Shown here: in pieces, positions 16,296 to 23,851 of the stretch
Position numbering within the stretch: the first letter of the stretch is position 1
Layout of the letters: every line of letters starts with the position of its first letter
Translations under genes and position numbers: made by a program
NCBI GenBank assembly: GCA_963934015.1
Contig: CAWVWT010000023.1
Coordinates: 1 to 35,604 of the forward strand
From: MGIIb-P sp963934015
Lineage (GTDB): Archaea > Thermoplasmatota > Poseidoniia > Poseidoniales > Thalassarchaeaceae
Reading direction: 5' to 3'
Length of the DNA: 35,604 nucleotides
The notes under the pieces: model-generated
The model's input: the letters and a program-made list of their open reading frames with translations, nothing else
Database searches by the model: none
Told to the model about the DNA's origin: nothing

Positions 16296-17532
16296 TTCCA
16301 GCATGCACCTATCGCGAATCATTATTGTTGCCAAAAAAGAACTTGTAGATTTTATTCGTGACTGGCGAACTGTATTGGCGATGATTCTTGTCCCACTATT
16401 CATTTTCCCTGCAATATTCATTGCCCTACCGTTGTTTCTACAGGGTGAGGCAGCTGAACTTTCATCTTACGAATTGACGGTGGAAGTCCAAGGTGACTTA
16501 CCAGATGGTTTGAATTTACATTTCGACGGGCGTAATCTGATTATCATCCAATCTGATCTAATGGTGAACGGGACTCTATCTCACCCAGGCACTGATGGTG
16601 AACGGTTGAATTCTGAAAATAGTGGTGAAACAATTCATGCGATTCTTCGTCTACGCCAGATTGATTCTAATGCATCGCAATCTTGGAATTATGCGATTTT
16701 ATCCGATTCTACTGATGAACTTTCACTTGAAGCTAAAACCAGGACATTGGATGCCGTTCTCACGTGGGAATCGGATGTGATTAATGCCACATTGGCTGAA
16801 AACAATCTGACCCGTGATGAGGTATTTGACCCCATACACTGGGATGGTGATCAAGATGTGGCGGATGTTGCCAGCGGGGGGGATCTGGCAGCCATGGGAC
16901 TGGCGATGTTCATTCCACTCGTTGTCGCTATGTGGACTACAACTGCTGCCATCCAGCCATCGATTGACCTAACTGCAGGTGAGAGAGAACGCGGAACGAT
17001 GGAAGCACTTCTTTGCACGCCAACTGCACGTGCAGATTTACTATTTGGGAAGTGGTTGGCTGTTGCAACTGTCGCCTGCGTGAGTGTTCTTGGCCAAATG
17101 GCAGGACTCTTGTTCGCTGTCAATTTCCTCACCGGTGGGGGTTTGGCGACACCCAGCATCTCGACAACTGGCGTGCTGTTATTATTGCTCAGCGTTATTT
17201 TGTTCGCTGTTTTCGTTGTGGCAATCGAGTTGGCTGTAGCTGTCCGTGCGCATAGCGTTCGGGAGGCAGGTAGTATTCTTGGTCCGATGGTGTTAATTTT
17301 CATTGGACCTACACTGTTTGCTCAATTTGTTAATCTTCAAGGAATCGAAGCGTGGTGGTTCGTTCTACCTGTATTCAATATCACACTCGCTATGCGTGAG
17401 GCACTGATGGGGATCTACGACCCTGTGCACATTATATTGTGGCTTTCAACATCGATGTTCTATGCTATTGCTGCAATCTGGTGGGCATCTAAACAGTTCA
17501 ATCGCGAAGATTTAGTCGAATCGTTATCATAA
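16288..17532 (+). CDS. ABC-2 family permease
   Basis: 414 residues. An N-terminal membrane helix (about residues 22-47, T-V-L-A-M-I-L-V-P-L-F-I-F) is followed by an extracytoplasmic domain of about 150 residues with several N-x-T/S sites, then five hydrophobic helices from about residue 195. The E-R-E-R-G-T-M-E-A-L-L-C-T-P motif after the second helix is the usual ABC-2/NatB coupling element contacting the ATPase. TTG 16288 has GGAGGTG at 16275-16281, 6 nt upstream, and overlaps the ATPase stop, implying coupled translation. Together with the preceding gene it forms an exporter in the cytoplasmic membrane; the substrate could be ions, a drug or lipid, and the sequence does not say which. Confidence 0.9.
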   Translation: MSNSSMHLSRIIIVAKKELVDFIRDWRTVLAMILVPLFIFPAIFIALPLFLQGEAAELSSYELTVEVQGDLPDGLNLHFDGRNLIIIQSDLMVNGTLSHPGTDGERLNSENSGETIHAILRLRQIDSNASQSWNYAILSDSTDELSLEAKTRTLDAVLTWESDVINATLAENNLTRDEVFDPIHWDGDQDVADVASGGDLAAMGLAMFIPLVVAMWTTTAAIQPSIDLTAGERERGTMEALLCTPTARADLLFGKWLAVATVACVSVLGQMAGLLFAVNFLTGGGLATPSISTTGVLLLLLSVILFAVFVVAIELAVAVRAHSVREAGSILGPMVLIFIGPTLFAQFVNLQGIEAWWFVLPVFNITLAMREALMGIYDPVHIILWLSTSMFYAIAAIWWASKQFNREDLVESLS

Positions 17533-17558
17533 TACTCCAGTATTACCCTGAGAATACT
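17531..17558 (+). promoter_or_regulatory. Inverted repeat plus third half-site before the RHH-folE-que operon
   Basis: AATACT (17531-17536) and AGTATT (17539-17544) form a perfect 6-bp inverted repeat with a CC spacer, and a third AATACT lies at 17553-17558. The elements sit 30-57 nt before the ATG of the ribbon-helix-helix gene, in the promoter region. RHH repressors commonly bind such short inverted or repeated half-sites in their own promoter, so this is a candidate operator. The first two bases lie in the permease stop codon. Confidence 0.45.
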
Positions 17559-17587
17559 TTGATAAGGTAAACGCTTGACCGAGAGGT

Positions 17588-17761
17588 ATGCCCAAAGTAA
17601 GTTTGGACGTCCCACAGCAACTGTTGGATGACTTGAAGATTCATGTTGGTGATGGTGGTAAGTTCGTGAGTGTTGCCGATGCAATTCGAACTGCTTGTCG
17701 AAAAATGCTCGACCAACTTGACGCTATTGATGCCCGGCATGGTCGCATAGGAGATGATTAA
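17588..17761 (+). CDS. Small ribbon-helix-helix (CopG-like) DNA-binding protein
   Basis: 57 residues starting MPKVSLDVP with GAGAGGT just upstream. The N-terminal strand K-V-S-L-D-V-P, the first helix Q-Q-L-L-D-D-L-K-I-H-V and the second helix after S-V-A-D-A-I-R-T-A-C-R match the RHH/CopG fold, in which a dimer inserts its paired strand into the major groove. The stop codon TAA (17759-17761) is immediately followed by the ATG of folE with no gap, so the two are one transcript. An inverted repeat lies upstream. A role as autoregulator of the preQ0 genes is inferred from position. The gene is too short for many gene callers. Confidence 0.72.
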   Translation: MPKVSLDVPQQLLDDLKIHVGDGGKFVSVADAIRTACRKMLDQLDAIDARHGRIGDD

Positions 17762-18331
17762 ATGGTCACACGCGATGAAGCAGAAAGTGCAGTGAAAACA
17801 CTACTTGGGTACATCGAAGAGAATGTATCTAGAGAGGGACTCAAAGATACACCCACTCGTGTAATCAACTCATGGGACGAGCTCTATGCAGGCTACAACC
17901 AATCTGCTGCCGATGTTCTTGACTCGACATTTAATGGTGAAGGATATGATGGGATCGTACTACTTCGCGACATAGAATTCCATAGCACTTGTGAGCATCA
18001 CCTACAACCATTCACAGGCAGAGCGCATGTCGCCTACATCCCTACCGAACGGATTGTAGGCATCAGCAAGTTGGCTCGAATTGTAGATATGCATGCTCGT
18101 CGACTACAGAATCAGGAACGTATTACCAAGGATGTTGCTGATGATCTCGAACAGCACCTTGGTCCATTGGGATGTGCGGTGATTATCGAAGCTGCCCACG
18201 GATGCATGCAATGCCGTGGGGTAAAGAAGCAGAATGCCATCATGACTACATCCGCCATGCGCGGTGTATTCTTTGATCGAGCAGAGGCCCGTTCAGAACT
18301 CATGCAATTAATCCGTACCAGAGAACTCTGA
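17762..18331 (+). CDS. folE: GTP cyclohydrolase I (type IA)
   Basis: 189 residues. It converts GTP to 7,8-dihydroneopterin triphosphate, the first step toward preQ0 (and pterins). The zinc site is intact: C77-E-H-H80 in H-S-T-C-E-H-H-L-Q-P-F, and C148 in H-G-C-M-Q-C-R-G-V. Other family segments are G-L-x-D-T-P-T-R-V at the N-terminus and E-R-I-V-G-I-S-K-L-A-R-I-V. Many euryarchaea use the unrelated MptA enzyme instead, so the bacterial/eukaryotic-type FolE is worth noting. The start codon abuts the RHH stop, and queE follows after 9 nt, placing it firmly in the deazapurine operon. Confidence 0.95.
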   Translation: MVTRDEAESAVKTLLGYIEENVSREGLKDTPTRVINSWDELYAGYNQSAADVLDSTFNGEGYDGIVLLRDIEFHSTCEHHLQPFTGRAHVAYIPTERIVGISKLARIVDMHARRLQNQERITKDVADDLEQHLGPLGCAVIIEAAHGCMQCRGVKKQNAIMTTSAMRGVFFDRAEARSELMQLIRTREL

Positions 18332-18340
18332 GGTGGCACA

Positions 18341-18940
18341 TTGAAGCAAACATACCCGATTGTAGAGATTTTCCACTCCGTTCAAGGAGAAGGGTTCCAT
18401 TCCGGAATCCCACACGTTTTTGTTCGCTTTGGCAACTGCAATCTCCGGTGTGAATGGTGTGATACTGATTTTTTAACATACGAAGATAGGTCGTTGCAAT
18501 CAATCATTGATGAGGTGTTATCTTACAATTGTAAGCGTGTCATTTTCACTGGTGGTGAACCTGCGATGCAAAATTTAGCATCCATTGGTGAAATTCTGAA
18601 AGATCATGGTATCAACCTCTCAATTGAGACAAACGGCACGCTACCTATCGACCCTATCATCGACTGGATTTGTGTATCACCAAAGGACCAGGTGTATCCA
18701 AATGTTGCAATCAAACAGCGCACTGGTGATGAACTCAAGGTTGTTTATTGCGGCCAGAGTCTCGAACTGTATGACGAATTGAAGGGTGGATTTGATCACC
18801 ATTTCATACAGCCTTGTTACATCGAATCCGATTCAGTTGAACAAAATGGTCAGTCATTCCAAGTGGTTGAACAACTGGTCAAGGACAATCCAGGATGGCG
18901 CTTAAGCCTACAGACACACAAGTGGATGGGGGTGCTCTGA
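18341..18940 (+). CDS. queE: 7-carboxy-7-deazaguanine synthase (radical SAM)
   Basis: 199 residues. QueE rearranges 6-carboxytetrahydropterin to 7-carboxy-7-deazaguanine. The radical SAM cluster motif is C33-N-L-R-C37-E-W-C40, preceded by S-V-Q-G-E-G, with F-T-G-G-E-P as the SAM-binding GGE motif. The length and N-terminus are typical. The start is TTG 18341, 5 nt after GAGGTG, a pattern repeated in this window. The last base of its stop codon is the first base of the queC ATG, implying coupled translation. Confidence 0.95.
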   Translation: MKQTYPIVEIFHSVQGEGFHSGIPHVFVRFGNCNLRCEWCDTDFLTYEDRSLQSIIDEVLSYNCKRVIFTGGEPAMQNLASIGEILKDHGINLSIETNGTLPIDPIIDWICVSPKDQVYPNVAIKQRTGDELKVVYCGQSLELYDELKGGFDHHFIQPCYIESDSVEQNGQSFQVVEQLVKDNPGWRLSLQTHKWMGVL

Positions 18941-19713
18941 TGCGCGCAGTGATGGCTCTTTCTGGTGGTATGGACAGTACCGGGCTGCTCATGAGATTAC
19001 TTGCAGACGGGTACAAGGTCAGTTGTTTGTCATACAACTATGGTCAGAAGCACAGCATCGAATTGCAACGAGCTGAGGGGAATATTGCCTATCTCGCAGA
19101 AAATGGTATCTCTGTCGAGCACAGAATTGCTGATCTAAGTTCAGCAATGGGAATTTTCCATTCCGCATTGACCACCGATGGATATGATGTGCCTGAAGGG
19201 CATTATGAAGAAGAACAAATGAAGCAAACGGTAGTGCCTAATCGCAATGCAATTTTCGCATCAATTCTCTATGGATACGCCCTTTCGGTAGCTTTGCGCG
19301 AAGAAACTGAGGTAGTCATCGCACTGGGCGTACACAGCGGTGACCATGCCATCTATCCCGATTGCAGACCCGAGTTCTACGAGGCGATTGCCCATGCTTT
19401 TGAGGTCGGCAACTGGGATAGTGAGAACGTTGCATTCCACTTGCCTTACATCGATGGCGACAAAGAAACTATCCTCAGAGATGCCGAGGATGCGATTGCA
19501 TATCTAAATCTTGACTTTGACACCGTTTTTGCAAACACAAACACATCGTATAACCCCGATTCACAAGGCCGCTCATCGGGGCGCAGTGGAGCGGATGTTG
19601 AGCGCATATTAGCCTTCCATGCGATTGGTCGTAAAGACCCCGTAACCTATGTTGAGCCATGGGGCACAGTACTCGCAAACGCCCTTCAAGTTGAACAGGA
19701 GATGAGAACATGA
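18940..19713 (+). CDS. queC: QueC-family 7-cyano-7-deazaguanine synthase lacking the zinc cysteines
   Basis: 257 residues. QueC uses ATP and ammonia to turn carboxy-deazaguanine into preQ0. The PP-loop S8-G-G-M-D-S and the following Y-N-Y-G-Q-K-H and V-V-P-N-R-N segments are canonical. The C-terminal zinc site is not: where the family has a Cys in S-C-Y and three in the C-G-x-C-x-x-C segment before V-E-R, this protein has S203 (T-S-Y-N), S213, S216 and D219, with G214 and V220-E-R still aligned. The true start is ATG 18940 rather than an in-frame upstream codon, because it overlaps the queE stop and gives a normal N-terminus. It is overlapped by queD (ATGA). It is very likely still preQ0 synthase by context. 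Confidence 0.9.
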   Translation: MRAVMALSGGMDSTGLLMRLLADGYKVSCLSYNYGQKHSIELQRAEGNIAYLAENGISVEHRIADLSSAMGIFHSALTTDGYDVPEGHYEEEQMKQTVVPNRNAIFASILYGYALSVALREETEVVIALGVHSGDHAIYPDCRPEFYEAIAHAFEVGNWDSENVAFHLPYIDGDKETILRDAEDAIAYLNLDFDTVFANTNTSYNPDSQGRSSGRSGADVERILAFHAIGRKDPVTYVEPWGTVLANALQVEQEMRT

Positions 19714-20159
19714 CCACACGAATACGCCGCTGGATAGAGACTGATACAGGACACAGAGTACCAAACCACAAGAGCAAATGTTGCCATCTACATGGACATC
19801 GCTATCGGTGGGAAGCGGAAATCGAAGGCGATGTTGTCGATGTCAAAGGTGTGTCTGACGAAGGTATGGTAATGGATTTCAGTGATGTCGCAGAAATTCT
19901 CAAAGAACATGTGCACGATGTTGTGGATCATGCTTTCGTGGTATATTCAGGAGATGAGGACGCACGCACGGCGCTCGCAATGATGGGGCCTCAACATCGA
20001 ACGGTAGTTGTGGACTTCATCCCTACAGCAGAAAACCTCGCGAAGTGGGCATTCGAACAAGTAGAGGCGCACATTCAGACCGCATACGGGAATCAACTTC
20101 GTCTCGTAGCAATGCACGTTCGTGAGACACCCAAGTCTTGGGCGTCGTGGTCACTCTGA
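19710..20159 (+). CDS. queD: 6-carboxy-5,6,7,8-tetrahydropterin synthase
   Basis: 149 residues of the PTPS/QueD family, which converts dihydroneopterin triphosphate to carboxytetrahydropterin, the substrate of QueE. Zinc ligands H15, H28 and H30 are visible, the latter two in C24-C-H-L-H-G-H, with C24 four residues before H28 as the likely catalytic Cys. The M-V-M-D-F-S-D-V segment and D-H-A-F follow. The C-terminal R-E-T-P segment supplies the substrate-binding Glu. Its ATG overlaps the queC stop. It is the last gene of the operon; a stem-loop follows the stop. Confidence 0.94.
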   Translation: MTTRIRRWIETDTGHRVPNHKSKCCHLHGHRYRWEAEIEGDVVDVKGVSDEGMVMDFSDVAEILKEHVHDVVDHAFVVYSGDEDARTALAMMGPQHRTVVVDFIPTAENLAKWAFEQVEAHIQTAYGNQLRLVAMHVRETPKSWASWSL

Positions 20160-20162
20160 TTC

Positions 20163-20182
20163 AAACCCGCACAGATGGGTTT
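20163..20182 (+). terminator. Stem-loop after queD
   Basis: AAACCC (20163-20168) and GGGTTT (20177-20182) pair perfectly around an 8-nt loop, 3 nt after the queD stop and 25 nt before the stop of the convergent helicase gene. The position between two convergent genes suits a terminator or 3'-end stabiliser usable by both strands. It lacks a long T tract. Confidence 0.45.
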
Positions 20183-20206
20183 AGGATGGAATTTCTACAA
20201 TAGGAT

Positions 20207-21610
20207 TCACCGTGGGGAACGCTCGTTTCGAGAACGGTTTGTGTTACGGCGTCGGTTTGAATTACCCTGTCGCCCCCCCCCATGATTGGATTGATTGTTC
20301 TGCCGTCCACCACCCTGCCTTCTTTGGTTTGGAGTTGACTCCCCCCGGGGTCGTCTTTGATTTTGACCTCGTTGATACTGTCTCGAGTTTTTATTTCTTG
20401 AGTCTCTCCTCGAACCGGATTGACCTTTCACTTTACCTGGTTTTTGACCAGGCTTTGGGATCGCCCCAGGGAAATGAAATGGATGCTGACTGTCAACAGG
20501 TATTTCCATTCCGATGAGTTGTTGAATCCCAACAAGGTACCCACTTTCACTTTCGTCGCAAAAAGCGTAGGCTATGCCACTGCGTCCCGCTCTGGCAGTC
20601 CTCCCAATTCGGTGGACATAGCTTTCCGGTTCATTGGGTAAATCATAATTAAAAACGTGCGTGATTCCCTCGACATCGATACCTCTGCTCGCAATATCCG
20701 TTGCTACGAGAATTGGAATACTGCCATCCTTGAATCCTGCTAATGCTTTGGTCCGTGCCCCTTGGCTCTTGTTGCCATGTATAGCTACTGCTGCAATGTC
20801 ACTTTGCCCGAGTTGCTTAACCAAACGATTTGCTCCATGCTTTGTTCGGGTGAATACAAGTCCACATTCGACCTGGTGATCTTGAATTAATTGTGCAAGT
20901 AATCTTCGTTTGTCAGGCTTTCGTAAAAACATGATTTTCTGCTCGATTCGATCAACCGTCATCTCTTCGGGACTGACATCTACCATCACCGCATCGTGTA
21001 GAAATGAGCCTGCAAGCTTTGCAATAGACTTTGGCATGGTCGCACTGAACAATAGGTTTTGCCGGTTATTCGGTAGCAGTTTGAGTACCTTTTCGATGTC
21101 GCGGATGAAACCCATGTCTAGCATCCTGTCCGCCTCATCTAGAACGAAAAATTCAACTCTCGATAAATCGATATGGCCTTGGCCAATCAAATCCAAAAGA
21201 CGGCCCGGAGTTGCGACCAAAATATCCAACCCTTTTTGCAGGGCTCGAACTTGTGGTTTTTGACTGACACCCCCGAATATCACGCGATGTCGTATATCCA
21301 TGTGTACACTATAAGCGGCAAATCGATCATCGATTTGAGCAGCAAGTTCACGTGTCGGTGATAGGATTAGGGCACGTATGAACCGTTTCCCATGAGTTTT
21401 ATTCCGTTCCATTATTTGCAGAACCGGTAAGGCAAAAGCTGCAGTTTTCCCTGTACCCGTTTGAGCCACTCCCAGCACATCACGTCCATCCAGCAAAGGT
21501 GGGATTGACTGCTGTTGAACCGGAGTTGGAGTCGTATAGCCTTCAGACTCAACTGCTCGAAGCAATGTATCTGAAAGGCCGAGGGATTGAAAATTTGTCA
21601 TAATACTCAT
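20207..21610 (-). CDS. DEAD-box RNA helicase (RhlE-like) with basic RG/QN tail
   Basis: 467 residues. All core motifs can be read: Q motif (T-P-T-P-V-Q), A-Q-T-G-T-G-K-T at 49-56, P-T-R-E-L-A, T-P-G-R, D-E-A-D, S-A-T, and H-R-I-G-R-T-A-R-A-G-R. The helicase core (about 375 residues) is followed by about 90 residues rich in Arg, Gly, Gln and Asn, typical of cold-adapted or RNA-granule-linked bacterial and archaeal helicases. It is likely to unwind RNA in ribosome assembly or mRNA turnover. The nearest start is ATG 21610; ATG 21601 is equally possible. It stands alone with a 216-nt upstream region. Confidence 0.94.
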   Translation of the reverse strand: MSIMTNFQSLGLSDTLLRAVESEGYTTPTPVQQQSIPPLLDGRDVLGVAQTGTGKTAAFALPVLQIMERNKTHGKRFIRALILSPTRELAAQIDDRFAAYSVHMDIRHRVIFGGVSQKPQVRALQKGLDILVATPGRLLDLIGQGHIDLSRVEFFVLDEADRMLDMGFIRDIEKVLKLLPNNRQNLLFSATMPKSIAKLAGSFLHDAVMVDVSPEEMTVDRIEQKIMFLRKPDKRRLLAQLIQDHQVECGLVFTRTKHGANRLVKQLGQSDIAAVAIHGNKSQGARTKALAGFKDGSIPILVATDIASRGIDVEGITHVFNYDLPNEPESYVHRIGRTARAGRSGIAYAFCDESESGYLVGIQQLIGMEIPVDSQHPFHFPGAIPKPGQKPGKVKGQSGSRRDSRNKNSRQYQRGQNQRRPRGESTPNQRRQGGGRQNNQSNHGGGRQGNSNRRRNTNRSRNERSPR

Positions 21611-21826
21611 CTTCTGTTCCGTTTCAAAACCACGATTTCAAGGCAGAACAATTACACCGCGATTCTCTTTGGCTAAATACTAGATTGAAGAAATGATGCA
21701 TGATTGTTCAAAGTGACGTATTTGTTGGATTTCCAGCCATTGTATTAGGCAGGATTACGGGGGGGTGATATGCAGTCGAAAGGCTGCTGAAAATTCATAG
21801 TTTCGCATCACAAAATTACAATTCCG

Positions 21827-22603
21827 TCACTCTTCGCGCTGCATGGCTTTGCTCGCCTCATCTAGCATCCCAAGTAAACTGTGCGCCTCATCATCAGTAG
21901 GCATGCCACGTAGTATGACTCGTGCCAATGTATCTGCTGCAGAGACTTTCTGATCTTCACGCTTTGCTGATGCCCCTGCGATTTCCTCTGCACGCCGGCG
22001 AATCTCCCTCTTCAGTTTAGGGTCAAGCAGGCGTTCAGTATGCACAGTCTTCGGCAAGGCTCTATCTTGACCTACCTTGGGAAGTAGTGTTTGGAACCAC
22101 TCGTAGCAGACAATAGCTACAGTATGACTCAAATTAAGAATCGGATAGCCTTCCCAAGTTGGAATCGTAAGCAGTAAATCACAGGCTCGCAACTCATCTT
22201 GAGTGAGTCCCATACCTTCTGGCCCAAACACAATCGCAACTTTGCCTTCAATTTCTGAAAGACGCTCCCCCAATTCAGCCGGCAATAGGAAATGGCGAAA
22301 CTGCACCTTGTCACCATGCTCGCGTTTCCCACTGGTTCCGATTACCAGGCTTATGTCCTCAAAACACGAATCCCAATCTTGGTGTATTTGACAATCATCA
22401 AGTACGCTTTGTGCGTGTTTCGCCCGGTTTCGAGTTTCCTCAGAAAAATTTCCGGCATGCTTGAGGATTCGTAAGTCATGGAGGCCAAAGTTACGCAAAC
22501 AGCGTGCTACGGCTCCAATGTTTCCTTCAAATTGGGGGTCAACGAGCACGATGACGAGTTCACAATTCCATTGTGGGTGAGGTATACAGGAATTGTTACC
22601 CAT
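21827..22603 (-). CDS. SPOUT-family RNA 2'-O-methyltransferase (TrmJ/SpoU-like)
   Basis: 258 residues. The N-terminal SPOUT domain has V-L-V-D-P-Q-F-E-G-N-I-G-A-V-A-R (motif 1), V-F-G-P-E-G-M-G-L-T (motif 2), and L-N-L-S-H-T-V-A-I (motif 3), forming the knotted SAM site. These segments resemble TrmJ, which methylates position 32 of tRNA, more than rRNA methylases. The C-terminal 80 residues are a charged helical extension. ATG 22603 is preferred over 22609 because GAGG lies 7 nt upstream. It ends the minus-strand ribosomal operon and overlaps or abuts the preceding 69-aa gene. The exact RNA target is inferred. Confidence 0.88.
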   Translation of the reverse strand: MGNNSCIPHPQWNCELVIVLVDPQFEGNIGAVARCLRNFGLHDLRILKHAGNFSEETRNRAKHAQSVLDDCQIHQDWDSCFEDISLVIGTSGKREHGDKVQFRHFLLPAELGERLSEIEGKVAIVFGPEGMGLTQDELRACDLLLTIPTWEGYPILNLSHTVAIVCYEWFQTLLPKVGQDRALPKTVHTERLLDPKLKREIRRRAEEIAGASAKREDQKVSAADTLARVILRGMPTDDEAHSLLGMLDEASKAMQREE

Positions 22604-22605
22604 GT

Positions 22606-22815
22606 TCATGCCTCAAATGAATTGATGATTTCCTCAGGTATGCGCTCATACAGAAACATCATCCATCCGCTCCCTCGCTCTTGATCGGGCATTGGATATG
22701 AAAAGAGTAAATATCCACTGGACTTGATGTGATTCATGAAATCAAGTAAAAACTGTCGTTGGGAATGGTGGACATGCCCAATCTCACCAGATTGGTCGAC
22801 CTCTAGGGCCGACAT
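22606..22815 (-). CDS. 69-residue hypothetical protein in the ribosomal operon
   Basis: The gene begins at ATG 22815 with GAGGTG 5 nt upstream and ends just before the TrmJ start, so position and spacing argue it is real. The protein starts MSALEVDQSGEIGH, has a helix with H-H-S-Q-R-Q-F-L-L-D-F, and a hydrophobic G-Y-L-L-F-S-Y-P segment. It lacks cysteines and membrane helices. I do not recognise it. Its location between S17e and a methyltransferase suggests a translation-related role, but this is context only. Confidence 0.6.
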   Translation of the reverse strand: MSALEVDQSGEIGHVHHSQRQFLLDFMNHIKSSGYLLFSYPMPDQERGSGWMMFLYERIPEEIINSFEA

Positions 22816-22824
22816 GTTTGCACC

Positions 22825-23016
22825 TCAGTCCTGTCGGCGCTGCATGTAGCGGGTCACGTAACCAGCAATCCAATTGCGCATACGTTTGCTGTCTACATCA
22901 GTGTATTCTTCAACAAGCGCTTTGTTGTGGTCGAAATCCGCATTAAATTGATCGCGGTATTCGACGCAAAGACGGATGGCTCGGATTTTGATAAATGACG
23001 GTCGAATGTTACCCAT
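22825..23016 (-). CDS. rps17e: Small ribosomal subunit protein S17e
   Basis: 63 residues beginning M-G-N-I-R-P-S-F-I-K, close to the conserved start of archaeal S17e (M-G-x-x-R-P-x-x-I-K). The middle D-F-D-H-N-K-A-L-V-E-E-Y-T-D-V-D-S-K-R-M-R-N and I-A-G-Y-V-T-R segments are also family hallmarks. A GTG at 23025 is in frame, but ATG 23016 gives the family N-terminus and has GAGGAG 8 nt upstream. It follows L31e with a 5-nt gap. Confidence 0.93.
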   Translation of the reverse strand: MGNIRPSFIKIRAIRLCVEYRDQFNADFDHNKALVEEYTDVDSKRMRNWIAGYVTRYMQRRQD

Positions 23017-23021
23017 GATAT

Positions 23022-23285
23022 TCACTCCTCAACTAGTTTAACTTCAATCGGGAAACCTTCTTCACGTGTGACAACCAGACGAATCTTTCGTGGTGGCTTT
23101 TGGATACCACGTGCCCAAATTGCATGATTGACCGCTTCGTCAATCCACAATTCCTCGTCCTCGGTTACCTTCATGTGACGTGCGACATGCTTACGAATTT
23201 CCTTCATCGCACGTGCCGCCCGCTGAGTGCGTGGTACTGCCCAAGCAGCGCGAAGGGGGACGACCATCTCTTTGGTTTCAGCCAT
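23022..23285 (-). CDS. rpl31e: Large ribosomal subunit protein L31e
   Basis: 87 residues of the archaeal/eukaryotic L31e family. Recognisable parts are M-V-V-P-L-R near the N-terminus, the basic helix with R-A-A-R-A-M-K-E-I-R-K-H-V-A-R-H-M-K, and the W-I-D-E-A-V-N-H-A-I-W-A-R-G segment with P-P-R-K-I-R. ATG 23285 is preferred over 23291 because GAGGA lies 7 nt before it. It sits between L39e and S17e. Confidence 0.95.
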   Translation of the reverse strand: MAETKEMVVPLRAAWAVPRTQRAARAMKEIRKHVARHMKVTEDEELWIDEAVNHAIWARGIQKPPRKIRLVVTREEGFPIEVKLVEE

Positions 23286-23298
23286 ATTCATTCCTCAT

Positions 23299-23454
23299 TC
23301 AGCGTTGTAGTTTACTGCGTCGCCAATGGTGACGCTTTGGGTGAGTGGTGACTTTGCGATTAGTTCGCATCATGACCCATACAGGTACACGTCGATTCTG
23401 CTTTGTCACCTTGTTGAGGCGCTTCTTTTTGGCGTAAGGCTTGTTACGTGACAT
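23299..23454 (-). CDS. rpl39e: Large ribosomal subunit protein L39e
   Basis: 51 residues, starting MSRNKPYAKKKRL. Very basic, with the conserved order K-K-x-R-L-x-K-x-x-K-Q-N-R-R-V-P-V-W-V and a final R-R-x-H-W-R-R-S segment. L39e lines the peptide exit tunnel. ATG 23454 has GAGGGG upstream (on the minus strand). The gene is short enough to be missed by simple ORF calling. It lies 13 nt before L31e and 11 nt after the PDCD5-like gene, the common euryarchaeal order. Confidence 0.96.
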   Translation of the reverse strand: MSRNKPYAKKKRLNKVTKQNRRVPVWVMMRTNRKVTTHPKRHHWRRSKLQR

Positions 23455-23465
23455 GACATTACCCC

Positions 23466-23825
23466 TCAAATACGGCGAATGGTTGTCTCCCGACGGTTAC
23501 TATCTGCCAACCCCTGTAGAATACGTTTGAGCATCTCATCATCCACTGGTATGTTGATCCGGTTTGCCTGATGCAGGGTGTACAAATGCTGTTTCACTGT
23601 AGATGCTAATTCCGGATGACCCAATTCAACTCGCGCCAAGCGATCCCGTGCTTCAGGTGTTAGAATAGTCCGCATCGCAGCAGCAATTATGCTCGCTTCT
23701 TCTTCAGCGGCCGATTCATGTGCTTCTGCTTGCAACTGTTGCTCTGTTTGGGCTTGAATCTGTTGCTGAATTTCAGCCTGACGAGCCGCACGAATCTGCG
23801 AAAGTTCGTCATCTGCTACCGACAT
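23466..23825 (-). CDS. PDCD5/TFAR19-family DNA-binding protein
   Basis: 119 residues. The family pattern is visible: D-D-E-L-S-Q-I-R-A-A-R at the start, a Gln/Glu-rich helix (about 15-40), then the three-helix core with I-L-T-P-E-A-R-D-R-L-A-R-V and the L-K-R-I-L-Q-G-L-A-D segment, ending in basic residues. Archaeal members are annotated as double-stranded-DNA-binding proteins and lie with S19e and L39e, as here. ATG 23825 gives the family N-terminus; GTG 23837 is possible. Confidence 0.9.
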   Translation of the reverse strand: MSVADDELSQIRAARQAEIQQQIQAQTEQQLQAEAHESAAEEEASIIAAAMRTILTPEARDRLARVELGHPELASTVKQHLYTLHQANRINIPVDDEMLKRILQGLADSNRRETTIRRI

Positions 23826-23851
23826 TGTTTCACCCACGGTCCCCTCTCCAT

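Noticed and set aside
17588..20159. Possible phage or defence-type 7-deazaguanine DNA modification island
   Set aside because: The operon holds only the preQ0 synthesis genes and an RHH regulator. No DpdA-like transglycosylase, restriction gene or mobile element is seen nearby, so tRNA archaeosine is the simpler explanation.
21770..21790. Six-codon ORF after GGGGGGTGAT in the helicase upstream region
   Set aside because: Although the ribosome binding site looks good, it is too short to judge, faces away from the helicase gene and has no downstream partner.
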